Part shown: one piece after another, positions 11,301 to 26,300 of the stretch
Position numbering within the stretch: the stretch's first letter is position 1
Layout: each line of letters begins with the position of its first letter
Source of the DNA: Chrysaora quinquecirrha
Taxonomy: Eukaryota; Cnidaria; Scyphozoa; Semaeostomeae; Pelagiidae
Length of the DNA stretch: 64,000 nt
Assembly (NCBI GenBank): GCA_014526335.1
Contig: JACTAT010000040.1
Coordinates: forward strand, 431,212 to 495,211
Direction of reading: 5' to 3'
The notes under the pieces: model-generated
Told to the model about the DNA's origin: nothing
Databases searched by the model: none
The model's input: the letters and a program-made list of their open reading frames with translations, nothing else
Program-made: the position numbers and the translations under genes

Positions 11301-14300
11301 CAGAAAAAACTCAGGAAAATAAACGCCACCGTTCAACTCAATAACTGACTGCTATATCAACAGACAAAGGAAATTGCCGATTTATAATCCCCGTTTTTGG
11401 ACAATGGAAGATCTTTTCAGCAGAGTATAAAGATGCCACACTGGCATAAGGCGGGTGCAAACCAAGCAAAAAGTTTTGGCCAACATGTTGGCTGAAAATA
11501 GGCTAACATGTTAATACGGTTTGCCGTACTTTCGCAAGATCTGAGATGTCTTGGGTTGATGCCGTTGCCTACAAATGATCTTTTGTAAACATTGCCGAAA
11601 AGGGAGCAGCTGTTTGTTTATTGCTCGCTCGTTTGGTTGACAACCAGGAAGAAAAAACTCGTAATCTAACTCAAACCGCCAGCTTAATTAAATCTATAAC
11701 ACGTTGCATAAGCTGTGAGATAATACTAATCTCCTTCGGTTGTCACGAAAAATCGCTTGAAACTAAGGTCTGTGTGATCTGAATATGTAAGCCTCTATAT
11801 ATTTGTGTAACTAGCACTAGCATTTTGAAAGGCAATCAGGCTTTCTCATTTCAAGGTCTCCAAATAACTACCGAAATTGAAAATGTTGTGCCAAGATGTT
11901 GGCGAGACACAGCAAACAGACACAAAAATTTTGCTCCAATCGATGAAAATATTGCTCCAACATTTTTGAACATGTTTTGGACCACACCGCAACATCTGTA
12001 GCAAACCGTGTGAACATGTTGGCCAACAACTGATGGCGGCGATCTTGATCATCATTTTTGCACTTTTGGCTTTACTTTGCGCTTTACAAAACATGCATCA
12101 AAGATTTACTTCAGAAGGAAGCTTTATCAAGGCATTCAGGACATTTTAAACATAATAACAGAATCTCCTCCACTTACCAGAATGATAAATAGTTTCCCCA
12201 GGAAAATATGTCTTTGAATTCATAACACTGAACTTGCTGAAGCCTTTCGTATTGTATCTAAGCTTGCAAGTATCAGCTCGGCTTTGTTCGTGAACATTAG
12301 TACCTTCGACAAAGCTAAACTCGCCTCCTTCACCCTCGTGTTCGATGCAGTCTGCTATCCAATACAGAAACAAATCGTTGCCCTTGCCTTCCATGCTGAC
12401 AGTCAGTGGAGAAGGGTTAGCGGTTCCTGAGGTCTTGAAGGGTGATTTTATGATTGGTCTACCTGTTTTTCCATCAAGGATTGTTATCTAAAGAAACGTG
12501 AAAAACTTTAGATCTTCTCAGTCATGCTAAAAATGTACATCTCTAGTTCAGAAAACTTTCAGAGGCCCCTGCCCCAAATTTTAACGCTCAGTGGAAAATT
12601 TTTTTCATCCATCAACAAAAATAACAGTGCTGATATCTCAACCCAAAAAGGTTTGTAATTTGTTCTCAGGCAAAATTTTCACTTTTTTGTTTACCAGTTA
12701 TTAAAGTGGAAATGACACCAAAATTTTTATTAATCAATTTCATCAATTGAGTAGTGCTTATTACAGTGCTTTTTGAATTTTTTGTATCCGATGTGTAGTT
12801 TTCAAGATATTACAATTTAAAGTTAGGATTTTTCGCGCAAAAAGTGTCCCAAGCCGAACGCGGTCAGACCGCTCGCTACCAGACCTCTGTGACGTAAAGT
12901 GTTGGACAAAATTTCAGAGAAGAAGTGGTTGCAGAGCAAGACGGAAGGCCTACGAAGGAAGGAAAAAATTGATTTCTTTCCTAAAAATATTAATAATTTA
13001 AGTTGACAGTGACTTGGCTTTGTGTGACTGGCTTGTATATTGTGATATAATCAGTTTTTCAAGTTGATCAAGATGTGCACAAATCCGCTCTGAAAGGAGA
13101 TGCGAGCAAAGGAAGGTGACACAGAAACAATATAGACTAAACAACCTAACTAACCAAAGTGATCAAGCTTCTTCATTTCTGGTTTGCACATTTGGTTTGT
13201 TAATAATTTTCCTGTATTGCAGAAGTGTTAGTCAAGTCAGTAATTTGAACAAGGGTCGCGTTAGAGTAGCTAGGTACATGATTCAGGATGAGTGAGCTTT
13301 CGCTTTCAAAAAAAGCGAAAGAGGGAGTTCGAGGAGGCGAGTTCCCAAAAATCTCGAAGTAAGAAACAAACGGATCAAATGATAACTATTGGAGACAGAG
13401 CTAATTTTGAACCTAGATGAAGCAGGTCCATTTCTGTGCTTAGCCCATTTTGAGAATACTTGCTTTGCTACACAAAAGGATTGAGTGCAAGCCAAGAAGA
13501 ATATGATACAAGAAGTTCGAAGTGATTTATTAGTCATGGCACAGTACCTTCAATTTGAAATCCACACGTAACTGGTGGCAGTGATGAACTTGCAAAAGAG
13601 TGTAGCTTATGAGGAATGTGCTGAAGGACCCAGTTCCTGGAAGCCGTAAGGACCCAGATGCTCCCTTTTCTTAAATGTAGTTGTAATTGCAGAAGAATCA
13701 TCAGCAGTACTGGCCATTAACATTTTGGCAAGTGGTTGGCTGAACTGTCCTCCTTGCTAGGGTCAGGTGGTTGATTACTTAGAATCTTAGCAGAATGCTT
13801 TTTAAATGCAATGACGCAAAGATTTTTCATATATCAGGTTAGAAGATAACAAATAAGACCATATTTCAAAAAACAGAATAATGCAAGAATTTTCTTGAGG
13901 TGTTATGTTGAATTTTAATCCTATTGTTGTTTCAAGATTGACTGGACTTGTATCAGTTAGTATTCTCACAATAACAACTACTAAATAATGTTCAGAGTCC
14001 ATGTACCCTGTATGACAAGAAGATGGGAACTTTATTCATATGTCTTTATATATACAGACTGGAAGTGGATGTGTATTGTGCCATCCAAGATGCCAGTGAA
14101 CCAATATCAGTGAACAAACCAACTTTACCCAAATGATCGTAGTTGCCTACTAAGAATTAACTAAAAAGAAGACGAATTTGACAAAGATTTGATTAACTGA
14201 TTATGCAGTATTAATATCTCAACCAGCTTGTTTTGCAAAACTCCAGTATGTCTCCTATATGTTCCTCCCCAAAGAGGTCAAACATTTCCCATCACAATTT

Positions 14301-17300
14301 TGGTGGACCATAGCAATGTAAGCATCATATTAGGTTATACATTTAATTCTTTCAATGCTGCCATCAAAGATTAGTTTGGCAATGGCTTGATTTACTTCCC
14401 ACCAGCATCAATATTATGTTGTACTGTAAGTTTGCTGTTCTTCATTTTTCATAAGAATACCTGACAAAGAGAAAAACAGATCTCATCATATTAATATTAA
14501 TAATACAGTAGGAGACAGCTACTTTTCTTGCAAGAAGAATATATGGACTATATTATACATAAGCTTGCAGTCTTTTTGCAACTTATAGGCAGTGCAGATT
14601 AGACTGCTTTTTCCAGGTGGGATGCTAATTAGATTCAATTCAATTCAATTCAATTTTATTTGCAGAAAAACATCGTTACAATTACAATATAATTGATATA
14701 AAAAGGATGTAAATCTGCACGGCCCAAGAAAAGCAGAGCTTATCTAGTTTAGACCGCTTAAAATAAAGTTTAATAGAAAAAAAATACATATATATGTCTC
14801 AATATATGTATATCAGTACTTAGCTATTAGAGCTTGTTTTATTTGCTTACTGAAAGCTTTATGGTTAGAAATCGATTTCACTGGCTCTGGGAGCTTGTTC
14901 CAAAGCCGGGCTCCTACATTTTTTATCGTTCTATTACCCCAGTCTTTGTTAAATCTATAGACTTTGTAATCACTTTTTTGTCTGGTTGGGTAGTTATGGA
15001 ACTTTTCGTTTGTTAAAAAGTAATTTTGAAACACTTCTGGAAGCGATTTTTGGTACAGGTGCTGTTTAGCAGACAACTTTAAAATGGCAACGAAAAAATT
15101 TGCTATTGAGTCGAACAGATGACATATACATTAAAAAACCCTAAAACTAACCCTAACCCCAATCGAAAACCCTCCCAGAACCTTAACCCTAAAGCCCTAC
15201 ACTAACCCTAAAACCCTATCCTAACCCAAATCCCTACCCTAAATCTAAAACCCCAGTCTTACCCTAAAACTCTACCCTGACTCTAAAACCCTACCCTGAC
15301 CCTAAAGTGCTAACCCTAACCCCTAAACCCATCCCTAGCCTTAACCCTAAAACCTTAATGAAACCATAGCCCTACACCTTACCCTAAAACCTTTCCCCAA
15401 CAACTTTAGCCCTAAAACCCTACCCTAACCCCAACCCTTAAACCCTTCCCTCGCCCTAACCTTAAAACCTTAATCTAATCTTAGCCGTACACCCTACCCT
15501 AAACCCTAAAACGCTACTCTAACCCCAACCCCAAAACCCTACTCCATTATAGTATAGCGTATAGTCTTGTTTCCCTTCTGAAGGTGTCCATTAAACTGCA
15601 TTCTACCCAATTACCATATTCCCTCTAATTAGCGCTGAACCTGAGATTGATTGAGTGAAATAACCTTGCCCTCTAATAAGTGCCGCACTCTATTAAGTGC
15701 TGCACCTAAATGTGCCACTTAAGCAATGGTAAAGTGGATTTTGAAAAGAAAGTACGAGTTCACAGGTACTCTTTCTATTTTTCTTGAAATAGAGGTACAC
15801 CGCATTTTGGATTTATGAAATAAGCACCACCCTCTAATAAGCGTCGCCTTCCAATAAGCACCACACCTAAAATGGTTGAGCAAAATAAGCGCTGTGGCGC
15901 TTATTAGCGCTGCGGCACTTATTAGAGGAAATACGGTAATCAATTAAGGGTCAAAAGACAAAACTTTTCAAGAGTACACGTACACCCTATAATTGTAAAA
16001 AAACACTTAGACTATAGGTACCAACACTGACTGACACGGATGCCTTGAATAAATGAAGATTTTGTTGAAATAACTGAAATAACACGAGTCTAATGTTTAA
16101 ATATCTACAATAGTTTTTCTTACCATTTCTGTAGAGGAACAGGAACCTTCTTAGCGCCTGGAACCTGGAAACTTCTAGCGCCTTATAGATAGTGTTGCTG
16201 GTTGGATCCTAAACTTCGTCTTCTGGTCTTTGGCCTAAGATGAATCGTCTGCTTCATCAAGTTGATGAAGCCAAAGTTTCATCTTGTATGGTAATAATTT
16301 CCCCTCCATGCACTCCAATGAGATCCTCTTCTTTCTTAGAATACTGAATTGTCTCCGTAGACAAACTATTTGGTTGTTAGAAATTATTTTCCAATCGACT
16401 TGCTGCATGTATGTATCCTTCGCTGCTGCGCTTCGCGGCCTGTCTGTCAGGATGTGTCCAACACTTTACGTCACTCGCCCCAGACTCCGTGGACACTTTT
16501 TGGTGGGAAAATTCAAATTAAAACTCTTGATAACTTGAATTCCGTTCAGAATTTGAAAATTTGGTGTTGATTTTCGAATTCAGCGCTATCGATTACCTAT
16601 AAATCGACAATAAAAATTTTGGTGTCATTTCCACTTTAAGATGAGATGCAGTTTATTCGGATTTGCTGCTTAACACAACGGGAATCTGTTTTTTCTTTTT
16701 TACTTTTTTACATGACAGCGAATCAAAAAATGTCATTCTTTCATTAACATTGTTGTTAGGCTACGATGTCCATTATCATCCCCTCATAAATGATTTCGTA
16801 GGTGACATCAGCCAATAGGGAGCATAGCAGAAATGTATAGCTTGACATAGGCATACCAACAAAGAATAGGTATTAGGCATACCCAATCCCTATTCTGTGA
16901 TACCATAATTGGAAATAATCTGGAAACGTGTATAAAGTATAACCAGAACAGTAAGAAGGTGTTTTAAAACAGTAAGGTGCAGAAATAACTGAAAGACAAC
17001 AGGACATAAGTCAAGCAAGCCACTCTCTGGTTTAGGCCAGTTGATGACCCTAGCTGTAACTCGAAAGGATTATGACTAACTACAATGCCTGCCAAAAGCC
17101 TTGGAACAGTCGCACTATTTTTACTCAGATGGTAGCAGAAAAAACCCCTCCTCCCCCAAACAATGTTGATTTTCTGTGGTTTGGAATATCCCACGAGAAG
17201 CCGCAATGCATCTTATGAAAGCTCAGACTGTACAAAAGACGAACAACATTTTTTTTGGTGGAGGGGGTTGATTTTCTGTATTTCCCAGTAAGAAAGGGAA

Positions 17301-20300
17301 GAGGAGTCGTATTTTTTTTAAATACTACGGCCTACGGGGTTGTTCCAAGGACTTTTGGCAGGCATTGTAGATCAAATGATTGTCAAATTAGGCCAATGTA
17401 AATAGTGCAATGTAATTCATAAAACAAAAGAGTTGTCTTCCTTGATCCTCTAAGGCGAGTTGTGAGAAACCCAAAAAATGGCATTTTTACGAATTTTCAG
17501 TCGGAAACTTTTGGTCCTGACGCTAAAGATAAAAGTCCCAGGCTTTGGAAATCAGATTATGAATATTTCGCTTATGCAATACTCACGTTTGAGTGATAGT
17601 AGACGGGAAAGCCAGGTCCATAATTGAATCTCGTCATAAAATCAATTGTGTCGTCATTGTTGAAGTATGCTGGAGCAGGTACACTAGAAAAAACAAAAGT
17701 TATTCATTTGGTATTTTGGATCTTTCCTTACCTCCTCCGCATAACTATAGAAATTGTTGCTCCGCAGATACATGCTATTTGCTGTGCTCCTGTTTCAAGT
17801 ACCCATGGGTCAGACTTGCTCAATCGCAAACTGTGATTTGATTTGATTTGATTTGATTTGATTGATTTATTTAATGTTAGTTTTGACAATAGTGATGTGA
17901 CACTAATTTACACTAACATGAAGCAACTCTAGAGATTGCATTAGGTCATTATTTGTTGCAAAAGGAGCAAGCGCATTTGTTACTAAGAACCACGTGATGT
18001 AATGAGTACAAACTGTGATGAGTACAAACATCAGAAACAGACAGAAAAAATAACTTAGGCGGAATTTGTGCACAGATGTGGATCGAAATACACCATTAAC
18101 ATAGATGAAGCTAGATTGGTATTTGTTTTGAACACCAATCAGATTGCATGCAGCGGGATGACGAATTAAACTAACTGAAGAGTCAAAGTAAGAAAACGAA
18201 TTCTTTCTGTCTTCACAGAGCCGGCGTTTTGGTTTAGATGAGGACAGATTCCAGGACAGGACCCGCAGGACAGATAGGTCATCACGTTGCATCCCACGAT
18301 CTGATTGGTGTTCAAAACACTATAACAATCCAGCTTCACCTTTCGCATTGGTGCATTTCGATCCGCATCTAGGTATAAATTCTGCCTTAGTCAATTTTTT
18401 CCGTTTTTTCCGTCGTTGATACTCTGAAAAATGTCAGACGAAAAAAGCTTTTAAGTATGTCCAGAGATGTATCCGCTGTTTGTCGCAAGTTTTAATACCT
18501 TTGTTCAAAATTACTTGCCTGGCCAGATTAACAAAAAACACTGTTCTCAACTTCCCGTTTACTGTTGGGGCATAACAGAAAATGGCAGAATACTTACGAG
18601 TAAGACTCTGTATTTGCGTTACGATATGACCAGATTGTGCGCAGAGTTTCTCCATCGAATGCTGCAACTGTCGAATTAAACATTGCAATCACCATGTCCA
18701 CGGTTCCGTCTTTGTTGAGATCGATTAGAACTGGGGGATTCATCACACCTTATAAAAGAGAAGTAATTGAATAAATCGGAAATTCAATACTTGAAAATCT
18801 CTAGGGTGGGCAAAAGGTAGAATGTGTGACAATGTTACAACACTAAGGACAACAATAATGCCATACATCATACGATACGTTGCACATTGAAACAAATGAG
18901 AACAGTACAAGAAGACAACACAATAAGATAAGGCTAGTGCTATCCCTATGGGATGCAGTAAGGTTATTGGTATCATATACCCACATCATATACCCCAAGG
19001 CACGATATGGACTTTACAATGCAATACAGAACAAAACAATACAACACAATATAATACCATCCCGATTCGATACAATACAATACAATACAATACAATACAA
19101 TACAATACAATACAATACAATATAATGCAATACGATGCAATGCAATGCAATACAATACAATACAATCCAAAACAATACAATACAATACAATGCAATACAA
19201 TACAAAACAATCCAAAACAATACAATACAATACAATACAATACAATACAATACAATACAACCCAAAACAAGCAAATCAATACAATACAATACAATAAAAT
19301 GCGATACGATACATTACAATACAATACAATACAATACAATACAATACAATACAATACAATACAACCCAAAACAAGCAAATCAGTACAATAAAATACAATA
19401 CAATAAAATAAAATACAATACAATACAATACAATACAATACAATACAATACAATGAAATGCGATACGATACGATACAATACAATACAATACAAACAATAC
19501 ATGACAAACGCGTAGTACATGACAATACAAACAATGAAAAACTAAATACAAAAAGTACAATCAATTAAATGCCACATACAGTCTAGTTGGAGTAAGTGGG
19601 GTGTGGAAGAGGGTAGACTACGATGAATGTAATAGGTTTACAATACCATACCAAGCAATTCAATTCAATGAAGAGCAATTTAATGCAATGCAATTCAATG
19701 CAAGGAAAAATAGTAGCTTACCTTTTAATTCATCTATATAAATTGGTATTGCTTTCTCGATTCTTCCATAATACAAATCGAACAGCTGAATGACATACAA
19801 TCCACCACCATGGGTCTCTCCACCTGTTCCAAAAACGACCAATTCTGTACCGTTCTTTAGTGTGTAAAGGAGAGGTGAAAAGTAGCTTTCTTTTTTGTCA
19901 GGAGTTTCGACCCAGCGAAGAATCCTGCCAGTTTTGCCACTGAATATGATAATGCGTCCAACTAACCTTTGCTCACTAAATGCCTCTCTGAAATGATAAT
20001 TTAAGATTGACTATACGATTGGCCTTGTCAAGCAAAAGGGTATGTAAAAGTCTCCCAGATTCAACCTTCATTCATATTTCACATATATAAAAGACAGACT
20101 GTCATTTCATTATTTTGATTTATTTTCATAGTATAAAGCTTATTTCAAAGATATTCTATTGTTCCGAAAATATTCGATATTTCGAAGGGGTAAACGAATG
20201 GTTCATAGCTACTGACATCTTTTGCATCTCGAATACATGCCAATTAAAGTCGTATAAAACTCCAATTACTAGCGCGCCCAATTCGTAGCAAAACTGAAAC

Positions 20301-23300
20301 CACAGTGTTACCAATCAAATTGCGTGTGATTATACCATATTCGAATCAAATTCGTATGAAGAAAAGCAATAGAGGCTTCTGCAAAAGATGGCGGTCATGT
20401 GAGGTCGTCTCAATGGTTTCTGTCTACTGGTCCTTTGCTTTTTTTTGAGGATTTGCGAAGGGACTCTCGGTGCTGCACATTATTTCCTTAGCTATGAGAA
20501 TTCAACGAATTCAACGTTTTTGTGACACATGCAAAGGAAATCATTCCAAGAATTCTCTTCGAAAATCTGTAAAAACAATGTACAGAATCAGCCGTCATCA
20601 GCCGTCATCATTTGCCAAGTCCTCTGTTCATGTAGCTACGCATGTACGAGTCGTATCATTTTGTACTTAATTTCCTTGTTTAGCATGTTTTCCCAACAAG
20701 AAATGAATTCGTATGCACTACTATGCAGACTGTACGATAACTTGAACTTCACTTCATGAATAATGACTCTATTTCGCTTTTCGTTTAATAGAAACAAATA
20801 GAAAGAAAGAAATAACTTACGCCAGAGGATCTCCACCATGAATCTGCAAGACTTCCATAATGCCATCATTGTCAAAATCGCGAATGAACTGCGCAGTATA
20901 CAAATTCATTATGTCACTCCGAACTTTCTTATCTTTGAAAGTCCACAAAAGGGAACCAGTTTTGCCACTGACAGCATCAAAGGCACCTCCTCGTCCACCG
21001 AGCAGACAGTCTCGGACACCATCATTATTGATGTCGCCATTACAGTTGACTGCATATACCTCATGGTCAGAATAATGTCTCCAAAGTTGTTTTCCCGTCC
21101 GGCCGTCTAAAGCAAGCGCTCCGCCGAAGCATGGGAAGGTGCCGTTGAAGTATAAATCGCATACAATCCGCTGCACGTTGTATCCGTCCACGCCCGTGCC
21201 AAATCCCACAATGACGTCATCAACTGAATCTGAATTGATGTCTATGAACCTTATCGCTGTTTCCGTTTGCAGTTTTTCAAATATTGAATGCCAGACGGGG
21301 GTGATTTCGAAATCGTCGCAAGGAGCAATAGGGGGATCAGAGGTGTAATTTCCTTCGTTCTCAGGTACATACTCGTTGTATTTAACGAATTTGCGGTTAC
21401 CCTGTTCTGATTGAGCCACTTTGCTTAGTATTTGTTGTATGAAGATTGTTAGACCGAGGACACCAACGATAAACAATACAAACCATATAAGGAGAAGAAT
21501 ACAAGTTTTTCTCGAGCAGAAAGGTACTGGTTGCACTGGTTTCACTGAGGCGTATTTTCTGCGCCCACGTGACTTCTCCTCCCCATTCAACATTGGTAAT
21601 TCCTCCTCCGCATCCCGGTTTTTGTCTGACTTCATGTAAATCATTTCTTCGTTATCGGATGAGTCGTTGCTTTCTGTTGCTCTTTGTTGTTTTAATTTGA
21701 AATACTTTCTTCGATTTGATTGGTAGAAGCGGTCAAGTGTTCTATTATATTGCTGCTGCATTTTGGAGGTTGCTTTTCGTAATAAATCATTCTTGCGCTG
21801 TCTATCTGTCCTAAAGAATAAGTAAGAAATTTTATGTACAGAAATGACATATCTTTAAGAAAAACGACAACATAATAGGCAGATTTCAAGAAAAAGCATA
21901 TATCATTTCGGTAGAATTTATATTTTTCGAAAGCGCAAGATATCAATCCTTCGATGCAAAAATAGTATAAAGCACCCAAAAATTAGTCTAGGTGCAAAGT
22001 TTTACTATCCCAGCGTGTGTTTTATCGATTCTACGAGCGTCCAGAGTTTACGATTTTATAAGGGCTTTGACCGTGCGGGGTAAAAAGTTTCACCAAGTTC
22101 ATTTTTTGCGGTCAAAAGCCTTTATGAAATCGGGAACTTTGAATGCTCATAAAATTAAGAACACAAGCTCTAGGACAGCGAAACTTTGTACCTAGACTAA
22201 GTTTTGGCTGCTTTATACGATTTTCATATCAAAAACTCGATATCATGTGATTTCGAAAAATTTTAATGCTGTCTGACGTCATATACCGAAATGATCTACT
22301 GTGTGACATACCACAATAAGTAGGACTCGAACATACATATGTATAAATATATATGTATATGTAATACATATGTATGGTGCTGAAGAAGGCTCGACATAGC
22401 CGAAACACGAGAAAAGTCAAACGGGAGGAGAGCATTGGGCTGTATGAGTTGGAGAATCATTCGGCGATTTCATTGAGCTCTATAACTCAGTTGAAATGTC
22501 GTTAGCTCTCTAGTTATGCAGCCAAGTCCTACTTATTGTGGTATGCCACTTGTGGAAAATTCTATCCTTGTATTCGCCATTCATGAAAAATGTATACTAT
22601 TATTATATAGTACATTATACTGTATTATTATGTCTTCGCATCATGTTTTCACCCTTCTTAGGCGTTTACCGATGTTCAAATGTTTTACTACCATAGGGAT
22701 TTTGATGTCTTTGATGTTTCACTTTGATAATCTTATGAAAGTGAAAAAAATGCAAAGGTTTTTCAGTTTTAATCATAATGTGTGCAAGTGTATTCACATA
22801 TTTTACAAAGCTAATTCTAAACAATGACGAACATAGGGAACAATAAAATTTCATCTTATTTAGTTTTAATTTACTTTCATAGACGTAAACATAGCAACAT
22901 GCCATATCTTTTATCAACAACTTTCAGCAAATAAAAGAACAGATTAAGAGATGAACTGTCGCGCCGTAAATTGTTTATTAACGCGGGTTTTCCACTAGGC
23001 CGATTTGTCCGCGCCCAGCGGAGCGGTTATTGTATCTGCAATATCTAATATTTTCGACTGTTTCTGCATTGTTATTTCTAAAGATGGTAGATTCCGCTAC
23101 GTGCGTTGTTGAAAGTTTGATTGACTTCAACTTTTCCGCCGCGTCCAAAGGTGCCTGCCAATCAAATCGCTCAAAAGTTTTTTACACGGTTACTCGACGT
23201 GATTATTCCAACTTTGGTTTGGTTGTTTGGCGACTGATTGATTCCTATTTAACGCGTACCTTGTTTCAAAAACAATAGCTACTCTGCTTTGCGTGGAAAA

Positions 23301-26300
23301 GTCATCTTAGTGGAAAACTGGCTTAAGCACCGCGGGACTTGCAGAGCCCGGAGCTGCACTTAGATGGCGGAAATTTGAAAACGGCGCTGCGTACAAACTT
23401 ACAGACTTACAACATTTGTATTTTACCAGCTCAAGACATGTTGATTTGCATTCTTCCCATAGGAAAACCTAGCTTTTTCGTCCGTCTAGCTGTTTCTTTC
23501 ATATCAACCAATGTGTTGGGCTTTGGACATTCTGTATTTCAATTATGGGTGTCAAATTAATGTGCTTTTGCTCTAAAATGTTTTGCAAAAAAGACAAAAC
23601 AGATATGATGCATTCTGAAGAATTAGATTATAGCACTGGCATCACTTATTGAATATTTTTGGACTTTTTGGACCTTAGAACAATATTTCCAATAAAGTTG
23701 TCAAATAAGAAATCAATTGCATTTCAAATCTTATTTATGCTCTCAATTCTTGATCATAAAAAATATAACAGACACAATGCATCCTTTGGCATAATGGCAT
23801 CACCTTTATCAACCATGTTGGCAAGTGACTTTTCTTGGATTCTTAAACAATCCGAACATTAATTTTTGAGGCCCTGTTTGGGGGGTCAGAATAACTAATA
23901 TCCTCCAAAAATTTAATAAACTGTAAATGCTTGAATTAGCCCCCAACTCCAAATAAGCCCCCCCCCCCCTTGAATAACCCTTATGAATGTGTTTTTGCCT
24001 CCAATGCTTCATTCAAGTAACTAAAATTTTTACTGTCAATTAAAACAACAATCAGCAAGTGGCTGTTAGCAAGAAGCAGATAATTGATTACATCGTCCAG
24101 AAAAGTTATCTTTCCTCTCAATTTATTCTGTTGAAAACAAACTGGATTGAGCTGACTGTTAAATAAGCCCCCTCTCTTAAATACCCCCTCCCCTCAAATA
24201 AGCCCCACCTAACAATTTGTTTTTGCGAAGAAGCCCCTGGGGGCTTACTGAATTCAAAGGGGGCTTCTAATTTGAGGATTTATGGTGTCCTTTATACCCC
24301 TTTTATCCCTGAATTCTACAACAAAAATATCTGTATAGGTACCCTTTTTGACCAGAATTATCCCTTTGCCCCCTTTATTGTTTTGGAAATATCCCGAACA
24401 CCCCACCCTGGTCATTACTTTTTGAAACAAGGCCTGTACTTGGTGGGCCTTTTGTTATTTCAAGAAACGGGAGAAAAGGCGTTTTGTTGTTCATAATATA
24501 GATCATAGTTAGGCCTTATGTTTTTTTGTTACTATGCAGCCGGCTCCTGGACGAGCGATCGATCGATGTCAAGGAACTCCCGAACGTTTGTATTAATTAA
24601 CTCACCGGACTCATAAATAATTCAAAGCACAAAAAATTGGCAAGCCACCAGCAGCCCACATTCTTTACTAACCATCGTATCGTCACCAACAGTAGCGAAG
24701 TAAACACAAAATGGCTGAATGAAAGAGACCAACCAAAGCCCAGAGACCCAAAAGCAGGAAGGACAAGGATGCCAAAAACAACAGAGCAGCAACAACAACA
24801 ACATTCAAAACATTTGTTAATAGAACATAGCAATGCTGTCGCAATGTGCGAAGGATAGCGGTAAAATGCTTACCAAAGAGTGTTTGCGAGAATTTGCAAC
24901 AATGAAACAATGATTTGACAAATTAATAAATGCCCAGCAGTACAATAGCTGCAGCAAAACTGATTAAAGTGATGATGAAAATGATTATCACAAACGGCAC
25001 TTCGCCTATTTCTAAACAAGCCCAAATTTGAAAAACAGTATTTCTAGAAATACTAAAAAATCTTAGATATTTATGTGTTCAAGTTTTCATAGAATTGTTT
25101 GCCTTTGAATATTGCATCGAATTTTTGAGATTTGCAGACATTCACTGATTGCTCTAAATTTTCTCGATTCCCAAATTTGCATACATAGTTTTAAGATTTT
25201 GCGTTATTTTCAATAAAGAGGAGAGAACGGAGAGTGCTTGTGGCGTAATAGAAACTCTTGCCAAGTTTTTCGACATCTTAACTGAAGATTGTCGAGACCC
25301 TAGCTGGCTTGCATAAACAAACAATCTACCATCTCCCGACCTAATTGCCAATGAGTAATCACCACTAATGGCTACTTTAACAGTTTATTGCCATTCGAAA
25401 CATGTTTATGTCGACTTTCACGCACAATTCATGTAAATTAAAGCCTAGCCGAGATTTTCGCTCAATCATAATCAATGTATTTGAATAATTATACGATAGT
25501 CATAATTATATCAGCCTGAAAAATTTTTGATCCAAAATTGAGGGACAGATCTCCAGTAAATAAATGCTCATATAATTGACCGCGAAAGCATAAAAGAGTA
25601 AACGAAACTATTGAACAGAGTAAATATATTCGGACTTATCATAGCCCGATGATGGGAGACGGATCTCTCCCGAAACGTTGCCCAACCAAATATCAAAGTC
25701 TTGTCATGATACGTCATGATCTAATACGGTGAAACTATTGAAATTAAAGATCAAAAAATGAAAAACTTTGTTGAAGGGCATAAACGGATAGAGTTGTTGC
25801 AATAAAAAGTTCGAGTATTCGAGTATTCGAGTAAAACATGAAAATCAAAACCAAACGAGTATAAAAATATTGAGAGTACCGTGAAACAGGGATCGACCTT
25901 CAGACCTCCAGTTCAAGAAGGCGGTGGTTAGACCAGTGCGCCACAGTAGCAAATGCTACTAATTGGTGTTCATTGTCCAGTAATTAATTTTTGTTAATGA
26001 TACCACTAATGGTGACACTTACGGCGACTTCAAAGTTTACTTACGCATATTTGCGGTCAATCTATTGTTACATTTTGGCAAAAAAAGAGCGTCTTAGGTA
26101 GGTAGGTCTCTCTATACCTGTATCCGTGACATCGCATCCCCACATAATGTGCTCATCCTTCGCACATAAAAAACATAGGGGCCCTATGGCCGTGTTCGAA
26201 GAACGACTCTGGTTGAATATAGCTATTTCGGTCAAATGATGAAAGATGTTAATCGGTATGCACAACAATGACGATAATGATTATCATGATAATGGTGGTG

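Larger units (their letters stand above)
12711..16639. mobile_element. 3.9-kb TTAA-flanked DNA transposon, decayed, with nested insertions
   Basis: The left end TTAAAGTGGAAATGACACC and right end GGTGTCATTTCCACTTTAA are exact inverted repeats bounded by TTAA. Similarity extends inward about 200 bp (AAAAAGTGTCC, and ACGTAAAGTGTTGGACA at 12894 versus its complement at 16456). TTAA target duplication is used by the piggyBac, Kolobok and Sola3 groups; the superfamily cannot be assigned by ends alone. No intact transposase was found. The interior holds a LINE fragment, CCCTAA-like repeats and a MITE. It sits in the FAM234-like intron between exons 17587-17683 and 12178-12487. Confidence 0.72.

Noticed and set aside
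14834..15016. Plus-strand 60-codon frame
   Set aside because: Shadow of the minus-strand LINE polymerase fragment.
15130..15545. A chromosome end (telomere)
   Set aside because: Repeats are degenerate and enclosed on both sides by a transposon and by exons of one gene.
18986..19564. Open frames of 95-192 codons on both strands (YNTIQ / YCIVL repeats)
   Set aside because: They are translations of the ATACA microsatellite, whose five-base period keeps frames open; no unique sequence or splice signals.
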